Shown piece after piece: positions 36,133-48,600 of a stretch of 64,000 bases of DNA (within the stretch, counting starts at the first letter, position 1; every line of letters starts with the position of its first letter). The stretch comes from Agroathelia rolfsii (Eukaryota; Basidiomycota; Agaricomycetes; Amylocorticiales; Amylocorticiaceae): positions 3,410,001-3,474,000 of the forward strand of contig JABRWF010000007.1 of assembly GCA_018343915.1 (NCBI GenBank). The letters run 5' to 3'. The position numbers were made by a program, and so were the translations under genes. The notes below the pieces were generated by a model that saw only the letters and a list, made by a program, of their open reading frames with translations, was not told the origin of the DNA and did not search any database.

Positions 36133-37093
36133 GGTACGCCGACAAACAGATGCGGTACAAACTACAATGCGCGGCTACTCTAAATACTATGTCACGCTAC
36201 GCGTGACTGTAACTATGTCACACATGCTCCATAGCTACGGATTGCTATTCCAACAGATGGATGGTGAACTATGTCTAGCATCATCTGAGGAGTCGTATAA
36301 TGCTTCGCGTTTTTCGTTTGGCATTGGGTGCAAGATGGGGGATCCAGTCAATTAGGCTTGGATCCAGCTGGCCTGAGTTTCAACTACAGCAGATTCCGCG
36401 GACCGATGCGGACCGGATTTATCTTTGCTGATATGCATTACAGAATCTGCTATATGATATTTGACCCCTGCCGTTTAAACTTGACAGAGTATCAGCAGCC
36501 TCTCAAAGGAGCACTCTTTGCTACCTCCCCGTACGGTCTGACCGTTAAAAACGGTGCATATGAATACTAATAATTTGCAAGAGCACTCTGACCCGTCAAT
36601 GATGTGTATATAAGATGAAGTATTACTAGTAGGTATCGGCATCTGATTGCAGCAATTACAAGACTAAAAACAATGACAGAGAAATACAAAGGACATATGA
36701 AAAAGATGAAGCAGATATAAAAAGAAAAAAGTAAGGGAAGAAAGAGGGAGATTGATTTGCTAGGCTTGGCACACACGCTTAAAACACCGCTTGATGCCGC
36801 CGTCGTGCGTCGACTCGTGCCAGTGGCTCCAGCAGAAATTATTCATTTGCATCTTATCAGACGGGAGTTCACGCTATTCAAAATTTAACTGGTGTTGATG
36901 AGGTTCATAGTCAGTCAGATGGCTTATTGGATCATCAATATTAGTTCTAGTACGCTGACTGGTATTCGGTGTATATACCAATGGTAGAATACATCATATT
37001 CCAAGTGTCAGTGGGTTCACCACCCAAGTCGTAAAACCGTCCTCAAGAGTGATCTTTTACCCTTTCGAATTCAATCGATTCAAGTCTTTTTGT
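36133..37093. other. Intergenic
   Basis: The region holds the upstream flank of the decayed gene and the 3' flank of the glycosidase. No exon or repeat was recognised. Confidence 0.45.
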
Positions 37094-38771
37094 CTATTTG
37101 TAATATTCCCCAAGCTCAGGTGCATCATTTGCGTCTTTACTTCCCAACGCGACCCAATCATGATATGCCGCCATCATCTCGACGATGAACGCTTGACCTT
37201 CGGGGCTGTGTAACCCTTGCATGGGGTAGTTGTACGGGTCGACAACAGGTGTGAGCCAGCCAGATGGGTCGAAGTGTGTAAGCGGGGTGCAGAGGATGGT
37301 AGGGCCGGAGGAAGAGGAACTCGCGGTGGCGGATGCGCAGGAGGGATAGGAAGAAGAGGAAGAGTTGACGGCAGAAAGCGCCTTGCGACTTAGCTCAGCC
37401 TGCGGGATGTGCTTGTATACATTCACCAGCGTGGCGAGCCGATAGACGGTGCTAGCAAGCAATGCCGTCGACGAGGCATCGTAGAACGTGTTGCTGTTGT
37501 CGGGGTAATTCCGGAAAATGTATGTATCATCCTACAATAGTAAAATCATCACAATTCAATGATCATGAACCAGACGGAACATCTATCAGAAATCACCAAA
37601 ACGACGAAAGTTAGGCATATGATAAATCTATAAATCTATACTTGCCAAATGTGGGTATATGCCATTGTGAATTCCTTCAATCCAGCTTTGGAGATCGTGC
37701 TGTTCTGATTTGAACTGGTGGGTGAATTGTGATCGTTTGATCGTTGCTAGAACACGAAGCATTCCAGCTGCTGCCCAGCCATTACCTTCAGTGCACGTAT
37801 AAATGTATCCATGGTCAGCAACAGAGTAATTGTTACCAGAGAGAACACACCTGTAGCCCAATGGCCAGGATCCTGGTTCACCGGCCCAAACTCAATATGC
37901 TTCCACATTGACCCCGCCGACGAATTTGAAGACACGAGGTAATTACGATAGAGTCTAATTTGATTATAACTTTCCGAGATTAGACTATCATTGTTTGTTA
38001 GGACGCCATAGTAGGCCAAGAAAGGTGGAACCATATAAACAAAATCGGACCAGAGCTGAAGGTATTGTGTACGATGTGATATAGCTTTCAAACACGTCAG
38101 TATGAGTGAATTGCTAACTCTATACTGATTATTGCAGACGCGTACCTCCGTCTAGCGTCTTTGGGACCTTCCACATCAAATAATCGAGCTGATCTTGCGC
38201 CGCGCCGACGTAGTCCTCCCCAGTCTGACCAGTCCAGTTGGCAAGCAAGACGGCAACGCCAATGGAGGCTGGATCTGCTGCCGAGTCATCTGATATAAGC
38301 GGCTGAGGGCCCTGGATACCACCATTGGACGTCGATCTGTTTGCGACTGTCGCTTTTGCGACTGCCGGTTTCAAAATTCACAAGTCAGCTGAGTGGAGAT
38401 GATAGCCCTCTCCCCTTTGGTGTAAAGATGTTTTCGATGAGTCTTACTGGATAAAATGGGGGCCATAGCAGCCGTCAAATTAGACGGGATAATAGTAGGT
38501 GGGGGTAAACTGGCTGAGTTGGGAGATACCACGGAGAAGAGAGGTGCCGAGTATTCCAACAGCGCTTGGGCACGCGTTCCAAGCTCCCATCTATGTCATC
38601 CAGACTGTATCAGAGATAATATGTCAGATGTAAAGTGGTACGAACATACGGCTGCTGAGCACCAATGGCGAGATCATTTATGACAACCTGCATGTCCTGA
38701 TCGCTCAAGGTCTGAGCACGGGAAATGAAGGCCTCTCCCAAGAGCAGTTTCAAGCAGAGATTAAATCGCAT
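37094..38771 (-). CDS. Six-hairpin glycosidase, GH88/GH105-like
   Basis: This is a secreted-type (alpha/alpha)6 barrel hydrolase of roughly 430 residues. The start at 38771 gives a plausible signal peptide (MRFNLCLKLLLGEAF), followed by LSDQDMQVVINDLAIG. Exon 1 ends at a GTATGT donor so that the next exon reads QQPWELGTRAQALLEYSAP. Further segments are GPQPLISDDSAADPASIG, AISHRTQYLQLWSDFVYM, MVPPFLAYYGVL, PVNQDPGHWATGNGWAAAGM and ASSTALLASTVYRLATL. The end is SPEGQAFIVEMMAAYHDWV. The LWSD and GHWATGNGW blocks are typical of unsaturated glycuronyl or related hydrolases in this clan. A low-complexity Ser insert near 37330 (SSSSSYPSCA) is unusual. Exact substrate unknown. Confidence 0.82.
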
Positions 38772-39879
38772 AATGCCCCTCCTGAATATCACAACTATGG
38801 GAGTGGATGGGGAAGCGTAGAGAAAACACTTTTTTTTTTTTTGAAAAGTATTAGGTCGACTTGCGTAGTGTCTAGAGAGATAGGACCTCAAGTCGGGAGG
38901 TCATGACCGTAGTAGGTAGTATACGCATTTATGTAGCCTCACTAGCAATGTGATCACTGAGGGGATGGCCTGATAATAGCATAGCACACCTGATGTGCTG
39001 GCTACAGAGAATTTATTACAAGGAAGTAAAACGTCACTGTAATCGATGAATAATAAAAGTCAATATAAAAATGCAGTCTAAACGTCAAACGTTGGATACA
39101 TGCATATTAATCCAAACCTTAGATCCATTTAGCGGATGGATAGGCTATATGGACATAAATATAAGGGCACACGAATACCAAATTAGAGGATGGGTATAGC
39201 TGCTACTTTATAGTTGCTCTTGGAGAAGGCTGCAAGAAAGGCTATGGCGTCATGTCATTTCGGAGACCTGACAACTTGAACATAAACATAAACCTACCAT
39301 TCTTTCCCACCAAAATTTTTCACTGTTAGAAGCAACATGATCATTCATGCACTGGAATATATAAAGTAACATAGAGGGATATCTCAGGAAACAATGTGAT
39401 TTGTGTCTTTTTTTCAAACCCTTTATTATAAGGGATTCGGCACAAGTCAAAACCACGTGATGATTACCCGATGGGAGAAGGAAATCGAATGAGTATCCCC
39501 TTTTACGATTTCCTTTACCCAAAGTAAAACATTTGATAGGGGAGAAGGCTAATGCATGAATGGCACATAGACTATAGCATTCAATTAATTGTCCGTGTGA
39601 CATTGAGAGATGTATTCACCGTGCATAATTAATATAAGCAGCTTACCAGTGACTAGTACATGTAGTTGCATTTCCATCTTTGGGGTCTGCGCAGGCTCTT
39701 CTAAAGCCGGTTTGTAGTTATAAGTTTATACGTATAAGTCTTGCTACTTGAAATGGAAAGTATATTCCCCCCGCAAGGGTGAGATGGCTTACAGAGCCTG
39801 GCAGATGTATCACGATGCCATGCTAAAAACAATCTTTCGTGATTTCAGAAGCGCTTCCAAGCAATAATTCCATAAGTAT
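38772..39879. other. Intergenic
   Basis: The region contains the glycosidase promoter (a T12 run at 38830-38841) and the 3' flank of the MFS gene. No gene was recognised. Confidence 0.45.
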
Positions 39880-41596
39880 CTACCCTGTCTTGGTCTTTAA
39901 TCTTCTCCATAAGGTGAGATACATAATGGCTCCAATTACAACCACAGCAATCTGAACCAAGACATAGTTGATCATGCCAACTCTGACACCAGAGCCTCCC
40001 CATACGGCACCAAGCACACGCCCAACAAACGAACTGTATTCAATTATCTGAGAGTAGAAAGGAAATGCACATTGATGTCCCTTAAGCACATAAAGGGTAA
40101 GGGTAAGGTTCACTTACTAGTGCCATCCTCAAATTCCACTCCGGCGGCACCTGCTTCGACAGCAGACTTGTTGTCACAGTACTCGAGAGATTGAACCCAA
40201 GCGCGATCAAGAACCAGCAGATGAAGAAGCTCCCAACGTTGACAGTACGCCTCGCTAGCATGGCCAGCATGATTACCAACCCAGTAAAACCCAGTCCGGA
40301 ACCAGTCGCGAGAATGCGACGGTCCTGGATCCTTCTCGCGACGATAACATTTAAGAACAGGAGAGGGAACGAGGCTAGGCCCCCGAGAGCGATAAAGTTG
40401 CCAGCTGCGAAAGGGGAATAGTAAAATGGATGCGTCGAGCCGGTGTAGACGGGTATGTTGGCTTCCCATCCGCCGAGGATGAAGAAGCAGGTAAAGGATT
40501 GCCAGGACATGCATGCCACCACGCCCCACTGAGTGGAAGTCATTCGGAAGACAGTCTGAGACAGCCGATCGTCCGATGATGAATCCTGTGCAGTAGGTGG
40601 GTTCTGTTCGCATTCAGGGTGGTGATCGCGAAGTTCGATCACAGCGTTGATATCTCCTTGCGCAGCGTGAAGCGGGGGAACATCCTCTAGGGTAAAGACG
40701 GAGATCAACAGGAAAATGAACCAAACGAGAGCCATAATCCATCCTGGACTGGTGTATCCATTGAAGATTTCATTGGAAAAGCCAACCTTGTACAGCAACC
40801 CGCCCAAGAATGGGCCTGCGCTGAAGCCAAGGCCTTGACCCACGACGAGCAAACCAGCAAGCTGCGTGCGTCGGCGGATACCCACGATGCGGGCGTCGCT
40901 GCAGTAGCGCTTGTTGTACAGAAAGTTAGTAAAAGCAATCCCGCATATGAGTCGGCCGAGCAAGATAAAGTAGATGTTGTGTACGTGATAGGCCAGGGCG
41001 TAGAAGATGTTGCCTATGATAGCGACGCTTATACCAATGTACATCGGTTTGCGATATTGACCTGATGCAAGTTTTTAGGATTCGATGCAACAGAGAATAG
41101 CATTGAAAGGGAGTGCCTTGGTCTAATTTTATGAATGGAATCAAAGCAATTCCAGTGATGGCTGTCGGGATACCAATGACGAGACCAGAGAAAGTCGATG
41201 TTCCGCCCAAATAGTTGGTATAGCTAAGAACCAGAGCTTATATAGCGATCAGCACGAAAAATTATCAGTAAATGTACGGACAGATCAGAGGAAGATACGA
41301 TAATAAAGAAGGTGATCTGCAAATATCATGAAAATGACTGAAAACGAAGGAAAGCCAGCTTTGCATACTTGATACAGGGTATTTGACAAAAGTACCGTAG
41401 CTAGAGACAGACGCTTGGGTAGCTTGAACTCATCATTATCTGGGCGAGATGGCTGGTGAGGGATAGAGAGACCCGAAGCCAGTCTCTGGAAAGCAGTAGG
41501 TTTTCGTCGAGTCGTATGATCCAACACAGTTGAGACAGCTGTAAACGCATCTGAGCCAGACATGATCGTGGTTTGTTGAGAGGCACGCTGACCCAT
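39880..41596 (-). CDS. Major facilitator superfamily transporter
   Basis: The gene encodes a 12-helix-type membrane transporter of about 480 residues, split by short introns near 40030-40110, 41065-41120 and 41220-41370. The N-terminus is cytosolic and polar (SIPHQPSRPDNDEF), followed by helices such as VLLSNTLYQ/ITFFIIV and STFSGLVIGIPTAITGIALI. The signature between helices 2 and 3 is RYRKPMYIGISVAIIGN. A central loop (HAAQGDINAVIELRDHHPEC) separates the two halves. The second half has GVVACMSWQSFTCFFILG and GGLASFPLLFLNVIVARR. The last exon has VGRVLGAVWGGSG and ends with basic LWRRLKTKTG. The substrate is not indicated. It is divergent from the reductase gene over a 329-bp shared upstream region. 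A Met at 41563 is an alternative start. Confidence 0.85.
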
Positions 41597-41925
41597 TAGT
41601 CAAGTTCCTAGCATAGGATATCATGTTATATTATGGCATGCCGTGGCGGCATCGCTATCGAGAAGTTGAATGGAGCGTTCTGCCTCAGGTTGCAGTGGTC
41701 CAGTGCGTGCTTGCGTGCCTGTCTATTCTCACGTGAGTCTAAGTATACACGTGATCCTGAGTCAGGCGAACCAAATCAGTATTGTGTCAGTCCGATTTCC
41801 TCGGGTGAGTCACCGGCCGATCCTCTGCTTCATCTGCGGTTATAACTTCAAGTTGTAGGTATGCCAGTGGCCAACAGCACGTTTCAGGCATTCGAGTCAC
41901 TATATCCTGAGCGCCTTGGACAGTT
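41597..41925. promoter_or_regulatory. Shared divergent promoter of MFS and reductase genes
   Basis: The 329-bp gap between two head-to-head start codons must hold regulatory sequence for both genes, unless an upstream exon of the reductase lies here. Two CACGTGA-type sites occur (TCACGTGAG at about 41730 and ACACGTGATC at about 41749), which are E-box-like, potential bHLH sites. Co-regulation is inference. Confidence 0.4.
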
Positions 41926-43511
41926 ATGGCCCAGCCCATGAAACTAGCCGTCATTGGCGGTGGGCCCTCTGCTTTCTATGTAGCTTCACGTCTGCTTTCG
42001 TTACTGCCTGCCGCATCATCATCACCGACATTGTCCGTGCACTTGTATGACAGGCTGTGGGCACCTCACGGCCTGGTGCGCTATGGAGTAGCACCAGATC
42101 ATCCCGAAGTCAAGGTGGGCAAACTATTATCCTGGATATAGTAGGATTCTCACCGCCCTTCAAGTAACAGAATTGTACACACAAATTCGACGACGCTGCT
42201 CTTGACCCTCGCCTGCGCTTCTTTGGTAATGTCAATGTCGACCTAGCAGGTCTTTCAGCCGGCATACACATACCCCACGCCGTCTCGCTGCCCTTCCGAG
42301 ACTTACTGTCACACTATACGCATGTGCTCTTCGCCACCGGCTGTGCCCTGCCCACACTCCATCCCGTACTGCCAGTAATCCCCCAACGTTCCATTCCTGC
42401 TTTATCCATGGTCCACTGGTACACCTCACACCCCTCGCAGGCGAATCAGCCGCCTCCAGTGGACTTATCAAAAATCTCCCATGTCACGCTCATCGGTCAG
42501 GGTAACGTTTCCCTGGACGTAGCACGAATGCTACTCATGCCTCCTAGCGTTCTGTCGTCATATGACGTCCCCGCGCCGGTTTTGGAAGAACTCTCTCGCT
42601 CCAAAGTCAAGCATGTCAGTATTATTGGACGACGAGGCCCCATGCAAGCCGCATTTACCACAAAAGAGCTCCGTGAGATGATCAACCTCCCAGACTCATC
42701 CATGGTTCCCTTGGATCCTGCACTATGTGTTCCGCCAACAGGCCTCACCGTGACCCGTCAGCAATCACGAACACTTCAATTACTCGAAAAGGGCTCGAAG
42801 AACAAATTTGGGTCCACAGACAAAACATGGGGTTTGGAATTTTTCCGGTCCCCTAAGAGCTTGGACATCGCGGGAGACAAGCTGCAAATTGAGCTGCAAC
42901 ACAACACCGTTGATCCTAAAACGCTTCGCGCCATACCAATTCCCCAAACATCTAGCCTTGAGACGGACCTCGTCATATCCGCTCTTGGATTCCATTCCGA
43001 ATCCATTGACCCCGCCATCTTCGGCGCGCCCTCATCGCCATTATTAGCTGCCGTTGATACGAAGCCAAGTACTGCACTGAAAGCACTCAGATCCCGCGTC
43101 CTCTCACCATCAGATCCCTCCCGCGTGCTCAAGAACGTCTATGCCTCCGGCTGGGCCGCCAACGGCGCGCGTGGCGTGCTCGCCTCGACCATGATGGACG
43201 CGTACGCAGTTGCTGACGTCATCCTCTCCGACTGGCTGCCCAAATCCCAGCCCACAACCTCCGCCCCTGCGCCCTCCTCGCCCACCGAAGACCTCCCAGA
43301 CGCGGTCAAGGGTACTGTAGAGATTACGAACGCCAGTGCGGATCCGGAGTCGTTGCCGGATGTGATCACGCAAGGATTGAAGAACGGAGAGGTGGTCGAG
43401 TATGCGCAGTGGAAGCGGATCGATGCGGAGGAGATCGCGCGCGGGCAGAAAGCGAATGGTAAGGAGCGGGAGAGGATGAGTTGGGAGGAGGCAAGGAGGT
43501 TTGTTTTATAG
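41926..43511 (+). CDS. ARH1: NADPH:adrenodoxin/ferredoxin reductase
   Basis: Exon 1 (41926-42114) and exon 2 (42171-43511) give 509 residues. The FAD-binding start is KLAVIGGGPSAFYVASRLL. Family motifs follow: VHLYDRLWAPHGLVRYGVAPDHPEVK, seen here as YDRLWAPHGLVRYG and APDHPEVK, then the NADP site GQGNVSLDVARMLL and IIGRRGPMQAAFT. The C-terminal FAD contact is YASGWAANGARGVLA. The enzyme passes electrons from NADPH to mitochondrial ferredoxin for Fe-S cluster, haem A and coenzyme Q synthesis. The model starts only seven residues before the FAD motif, so no mitochondrial presequence is visible. An upstream exon is possible. A polar insert (TTSAPAPSSPTED) lies near residue 425. Confidence 0.9.
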
Positions 43512-44058
43512 ACGTCCTTTTTTCTTATAATCTAACTCTTGTACTTAATCGGATAAAACAAATGATTCCCTACTCAAAAATCTCATATCAGATAAGTTGA
43601 AGCCGTGGCAAGTTGCATGAGAACCGATATCGACTTGAAGGCGCAACTATGTCCGCCATTCAATCCAAGTAGTTGGCCCTGATTCATCGGTAATGATTTT
43701 CCTTTCTATCCTGGCATCGCTTCAATACGTACAGCTTCTGCTTTCTCTACCTTCGCTCGTCTCTTCAATTGCCTTTGGTTACAGTTTCTGCTCTTATTTG
43801 ACTTCTTCACGAGGCCCGTGAACCTGCTTGCGCTCCTCTGACACGATCCGTTTTCCGTTTTACAGCTCTCACACTATCCTTGTGCTCTCCAAGCGCTTGA
43901 CTTATCTCTGATAGCTATCTTTCTACGGTCTATGGTAAAGCAAGATTGTAATGCATCTTCTATTCTATTGCGTGTAATGTATGCAACTCCATGAGCATGA
44001 ACCAACAACATGGCTAATTAATATATATGAATCCATCCTTAATTGTTTCTTAGCACTT
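43512..44058. other. Intergenic, convergent 3' flanks
   Basis: The stretch between the reductase and the first acetyltransferase is T-rich and shows no exon. Confidence 0.5.
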
Positions 44059-44787
44059 CTAAATCTGCTTGTAGAAAATCTGATTAGCCATCAAAGCCGA
44101 TCCATCAAAATCATATGCGTAATCTGGTATGCTCCCAACCTGGTCAAGTCATTCTGTATTAGATCTAAGTTGCACAACAGAAATCATTGAGAAATCATAC
44201 TTCTATCCAACCCCATTTTCGGTAAATAGAATCGGCATCGCTTCCCTTTCTTGTATCCAGGACCTGGTCAACATTGCTATTTAGAATTTTGACCATACCA
44301 CTTAATGGTTCGAGAAACTGCGCCTTACCAAGAGAGTTCTCCCAATTGCTTTGGCGTGTTCTTCTAGACATCTCATCAGCCGACTTGATACTCCTCTGAA
44401 TTGCAAGGATAAAAGAAAAAAATTGGCCTGTCTTCATTAGTTTTATGATATTGTAAACTTAACATACCTTCCTCGAACCGAAGGATCAACCAACAACTTG
44501 GACACATCCGCACGATGTGGCGCATTTGGCTGCCATGCCGGCGTGAGAATAACACAACCCACTAATTCTTTCGTCCCCTCTTCTATTGCGACAAATACAA
44601 TATTCGTGCTTGACATAATGCTAGGAAGCAAACGATTCCAATAGGCGTACACATCGTCGTGTGGGACAGGGGTGACGAAGCTTACTTCCCCGCCGGCTTC
44701 GATACAGCGTATGTGCAGTTTAGCTAGAGTAGGAATGCAGGCTTCATATAAAACTGGCGAGCAGGTAACGACATTGATAGTCGACAT
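44059..44787 (-). CDS. GNAT family acetyltransferase, copy 1
   Basis: Four exons encode about 190 residues of a GNAT N-acetyltransferase fold. Exon 1 has a central strand (IVFVAIEEGTKELVGCVIL), then WQPNAPHRADVSKLLVDPSVRGR, read here as HRADVSKLLVDPSVRGR. Exon 2 continues GVSSRLMRCLEEHAKAIGRT; together these form the acetyl-CoA P-loop (R-G-R-G-V/I-S). Exon 3 is LDTRKGSDADSIYRKWGWIE and exon 4 is VGSIPDYAYDFDGS ending in IFYKQI. Start chosen at MSTINVV by alignment with copies 2 and 3; a Met at 44802 is five codons upstream. It is the first of three tandem same-strand copies. The W-x-P-N-A-P-H-R block is seen in all three. Family members of this type resemble antibiotic/amine acetylases; substrate unknown. 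Confidence 0.85.
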
Positions 44788-46356
44788 CGATACTATTGCC
44801 ACTGGATACTAACTACACGTCGAAGCGCGTTGCATTGCCGAGAGAACTGACACTTGTCTTGATAGAGAGTTATCCGAGAAGTTTAGCACTGCGTTTGGGC
44901 GTTGATTGTGGCGTTGATTATACCAAGAAAGGCTCTCAGTTTCTTACTAAACAGGATACAAGAATGAAGGACAAAGTGGATACTTTCGGTGAGTTGCCCT
45001 CTTATCGCCAGCATTACTAATGATATCTTTGATGACTCGGTGTGACTCGAGGTGGTTTTGTGGCGTCAATATAAATGGCCGGCTTTGATTCATTGGCAAA
45101 GTAGAACCATGTTATTTGGTGAAATTTACTAGAATAATGGACCATACTGGCGGATCTCAAAAGTTTCCGTAGATCATGTGGTAGCCGCACTCGGCCACCC
45201 ACATCTTTATCGCAACGTCTTACTTACCAAAATGTATAGTCGGTTAACTTCAAACCTATGAGATATTCATGGGCTATGGAAGGTCTCGTTGCTACGAGAT
45301 TCCAAGGTAGAAGGGTAATTTCCGCAAAAAAAAAAATGACGTACCTTTCAAACCGGATGTAGCTTTAAGCCTTGTTACTCCAACTCCAACTCCAACTCCA
45401 ACTCCAGTCAGCTCTGAGTGCGAAATTTCCAGAGGCATAGCTAAATACCCAGTTTCACATTTTCTACAGATAAACTCGCATCTATCTTCACCCCCTATTC
45501 TCTTCTATAGGATCGTCTTCTTAGGTGCTCCAAGCAGAAATCGTCAAGTTACAAAAACAATCGGATTAACGAACGAAGGCAGAAAACCGTGCCAAGGAGA
45601 CAGCAAAATATATTGCACGCAAGAAAGAAGAGTGCAAGTAGCACGACGAAAATGAGAGTAAAGAAGCGCAGAAGAAGAAGAGAACAGAAAAAGACAGAGA
45701 TTAGACTGCGAATAGTAATGAAGTTTAAAGCAAGAATGGTAGCAGCCAAAATGGAGTGCAATCCCACACCACCTAGTATGCCAAATGATCCGACCTCGAG
45801 TAGCGGCGATATCAGGATGTTCTCATCGCCGCATCAGCAAATCTAAGGCACGATGTCTGCAATTTCGCACTTGCATGACATATTCAAGAGCACAGGGAAA
45901 AAACCAGCAGTTTAACTTCCACTGCCACCCGGAGGTGTTTCGCAAACTTTTGTATAGGCATTGTTTGACAACAGCCTCAAGGTACTACAAAACTTGGAAC
46001 TCCAGTAAAGCATATGATAAATACCAAAATATCTGACGCACCGCCAGAGGTAAGGCTCCAAGGGCTCTTAGGTGACACTCACAAGAGTAGCCTTGGTAGT
46101 GTAAGCACGTATTTTCATTTTTAGTCTCCCAGTGATGTCTCAATTCTTTATGGAGTGCTCAAGCCATGCTTAGTTCCCTCGACAGACTCAGGATGATGCT
46201 TATTAGTCAGTGCATAGGACAGTATGCAACTACAAGAGCAACGAGTACATGAACATTCTCGACATCGGAAAAACTTACATTAGTATGATTTAAATCTGTC
46301 CGAGTAGATCCTTAATCTGAATACTAACGACTAATGTGGTCAATTCAGTTGTATAA
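44788..46356. other. Intergenic with a short hexamer repeat
   Basis: No gene is supported. At about 45370-45403 the unit CCAACT is repeated about five times. From 45580 to 45760 the strand is very purine-rich and gives a Lys/Arg-rich frame that is probably compositional. Confidence 0.5.
45370..45403 (+). repeat. CCAACT hexamer microsatellite
   Basis: About five consecutive CCAACT units lie upstream of the first acetyltransferase, outside any gene. Confidence 0.8.
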
Positions 46357-47087
46357 ATTGTCTACGGTCTTGGATATCTTCACACATGCAGTCCGCCCGT
46401 TGTCCATGGCGAACTCAGAGCCGTAAGCCTAGGCGTTCATTACATGCGCTTTGAGCTATGGCATATGCCAACTTTCCATCTCACTACAGCAAAATGTACT
46501 GATAGACGACGAAAGCATACGGTACTATGCGATTTTGGTATTTCGCGGATAGTCGTAGAAGTGTTAGAGCCGACTGGGACCACAACATCGGGACCAGTGG
46601 AAGGGACACTCAGGTGGAGTGCATCTGAAGTGGTTTCGAGCGAAGATCCAAAGAGGTTCACGCCTGCATCAGATATTTGGTCGTTTGGGTGCACTGGGTA
46701 TGATGTAAGACGACTGCCTCGTTCAAATTTCTTGCAGGGATGATCCAGTGTGAAAATGCATAGTCTTATTAAACCCTACATCTGACAACCGTTGACTAGA
46801 TATTTACTGGAAAGATTTCATATTATGAACATCGAGGATCTGGCCCAGTTATGATGAAAATTGGAAAGGGCGAGACTCCTATCTAGCCTACATATCTTCG
46901 CCGTAACAATACACAGCAAAACAGCGGAGTTGATGATAAACATGAAGATAACCTTGGTTTATTTATTGATTTCGCTGATTCCCTGCGGAAGTATGATCCA
47001 GTACAGCGGGACAAGATAAACGCAATTATGAACCGTATTAAATGCTTGTTACTATCTTTTCTGGTAGAAATAAAGGCTGATACCTAG
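46357..47087 (+). pseudogene. Protein kinase C-lobe pseudogene
   Basis: The forward strand shows kinase motifs in order but in different frames. IVYGLGYLHTCSPPVVHGEL covers helix E and the catalytic loop, with HGE where kinases of this tyrosine-kinase-like type have HGD or HRD. Next come NVLIDDE and, after a frameshift, VLCDFGISRIV (the DFG motif). The activation segment GTLRWSASEV replaces GTxRWxAPE, followed by ASDIWSFGCTGYD. After an intron-like break come FTGKISYYEHRGSGPVMMKI and GKGETPI, then a TAG stop. The N-lobe with the glycine loop and Lys is missing. The copy is clearly non-functional. Confidence 0.8.
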
Positions 47088-47858
47088 CGAAAAGTCAATA
47101 CAATGCAATTCGGCATGATACGCTCGAATACTAGCAGTTCGCACGGAATCGTATTATCGCACCTTAGATATATATGGTACTCGTGAAGTATGACAATATT
47201 TATTTACATACAAAAATACAAACAGCCATAAGAATCTCAAGAGGCGACTAAAAGGAAGTGAGCCATGTATAGGATATCTTCTGTAGTTGCACAGGAAAGC
47301 AACTTGAATGTCCACTCAGAGTCACAAGCGCTTCATCTCAAATGGAGTGGGGTATCTATAAGGTCTTGTGTATTGTCTTGTGCCGCTTCACGGGAAAACC
47401 ATCTCTCCTCAGGAAATTTATTAGGTCGCGGTGGAAGCATGATATTAGAGAAGCGGAACAAGATGAGCAAGATTGAAATTAGAAATGCAGGTGTCATTAT
47501 AATACACCCGTTTTTACTTGAATGCTGCTTTCGCCCAAGAAGACCACCGCGCATTTGTTTACAAAGCTACTGTTAGGCTGACAGCTGCAGGCAAATATGG
47601 GGAAGCTTCACAAGATACTTTATGATGAGTTCTACCTGGATTTTTCGCAATGTTTGCATGAGTCCCATTGAGCAGGAGGGAGACGACTTCTAATAAAAGA
47701 TCAAGCACATACCAGCAGAATGGGCAATAGCGTCCTAAGTAACTAGTGGGTGGGTTTATTTCGAAAATTTCTGGTCATTTAATTCTCATAATATCGTGTA
47801 GCACAAGTGCAAATCAGCATCGAAAACCTATGTGCTTATTTCTCAGTCAACATAGCCT
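47088..47858. other. Intergenic
   Basis: Nothing was recognised between the kinase pseudogene and the 3' end of the second acetyltransferase. Confidence 0.5.
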
Positions 47859-48600
47859 TCAAATTTGCTTGTAGAATATTGTATCCACTATCAGGGTCGA
47901 CCCATCGAATCCATAGGCATAATTTGGAATGTCCCCAACCTAACAAGTTATTTCGAATCAAACACTGGAGTAGAGCAATAGTAGTATTTTTCAGTAATGA
48001 AGACTAGAGCTTACCTCGATCCAACCCCATTTTCGATAAATAAATTCAGCATCGCTTCCTTTTCTCGTGTCTAGGATCTTTTTATTAAATATTAACTTTG
48101 AGAACCTAAACATCGAGACCGTCCGATTGAGAAGATACTGCTCACCAAAAGTGTTCTACCTATTTCATTAGCGTATTCTTCTAAGCATTTCATCAACCGA
48201 CTTGATATTCCCCTGATGTACAAGAACAAAAGAAAGTTTGTCTTGATCCGCCAGACTCAGAATACTAAAGCTTAGCATACCTTCCTCGAGCCGAAGGATC
48301 AACCAGTAGCTTGGTTACCTCCGCACGATGAGGCGCATTCGGCTGCCATGCCGGTGTAAGAACAACACATCCCAGCAGCTCTGTTGTTTCTTCTTCTACT
48401 GCGATGAAAATGATGTTCGTTTTCGCTATGATACCAGGAAGCATACGGTTCCAGTGTGCATACACCTCATCATGTTGGATCGGGAGAACGAAGCTCAACT
48501 CCGCACCATCTTCAATACAGCGTATGTGCAGCTTGGTTAGTGACAAAAGGAGTCCTTCGTATGAGGCCGGTGGGCATGGAAAAACGTTCACAATCGACAT
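47859..48600 (-). CDS. GNAT family acetyltransferase, copy 2
   Basis: This has the same four-exon layout as copy 1 and no break seen. Exon 1 begins MSIVNVFPCPPASYEG and holds HRAEVTKLLVDPSARGR. Exon 2 reads GISSRLMKCLEEYANEIG, completing the CoA-binding loop. Exon 3 is LDTRKGSDAEFIYRKWGWIE and exon 4 is VGDIPNYAYGFDGSTLI ending IFYKQI. Intron positions are conserved with copies 1 and 3, which supports tandem duplication rather than retroposition. Protein length is about 185-190 residues. It is the closest of the three to copy 1. Confidence 0.88.

Noticed and set aside
40082..40421. Forward-strand frames within the MFS gene
   Set aside because: They are antisense shadows without motifs.
45589..45846. 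Lys/Arg-rich 85-residue forward frame
   Set aside because: It is caused by a purine-rich strand; no conserved motif, splice context or codon pattern supports a gene.
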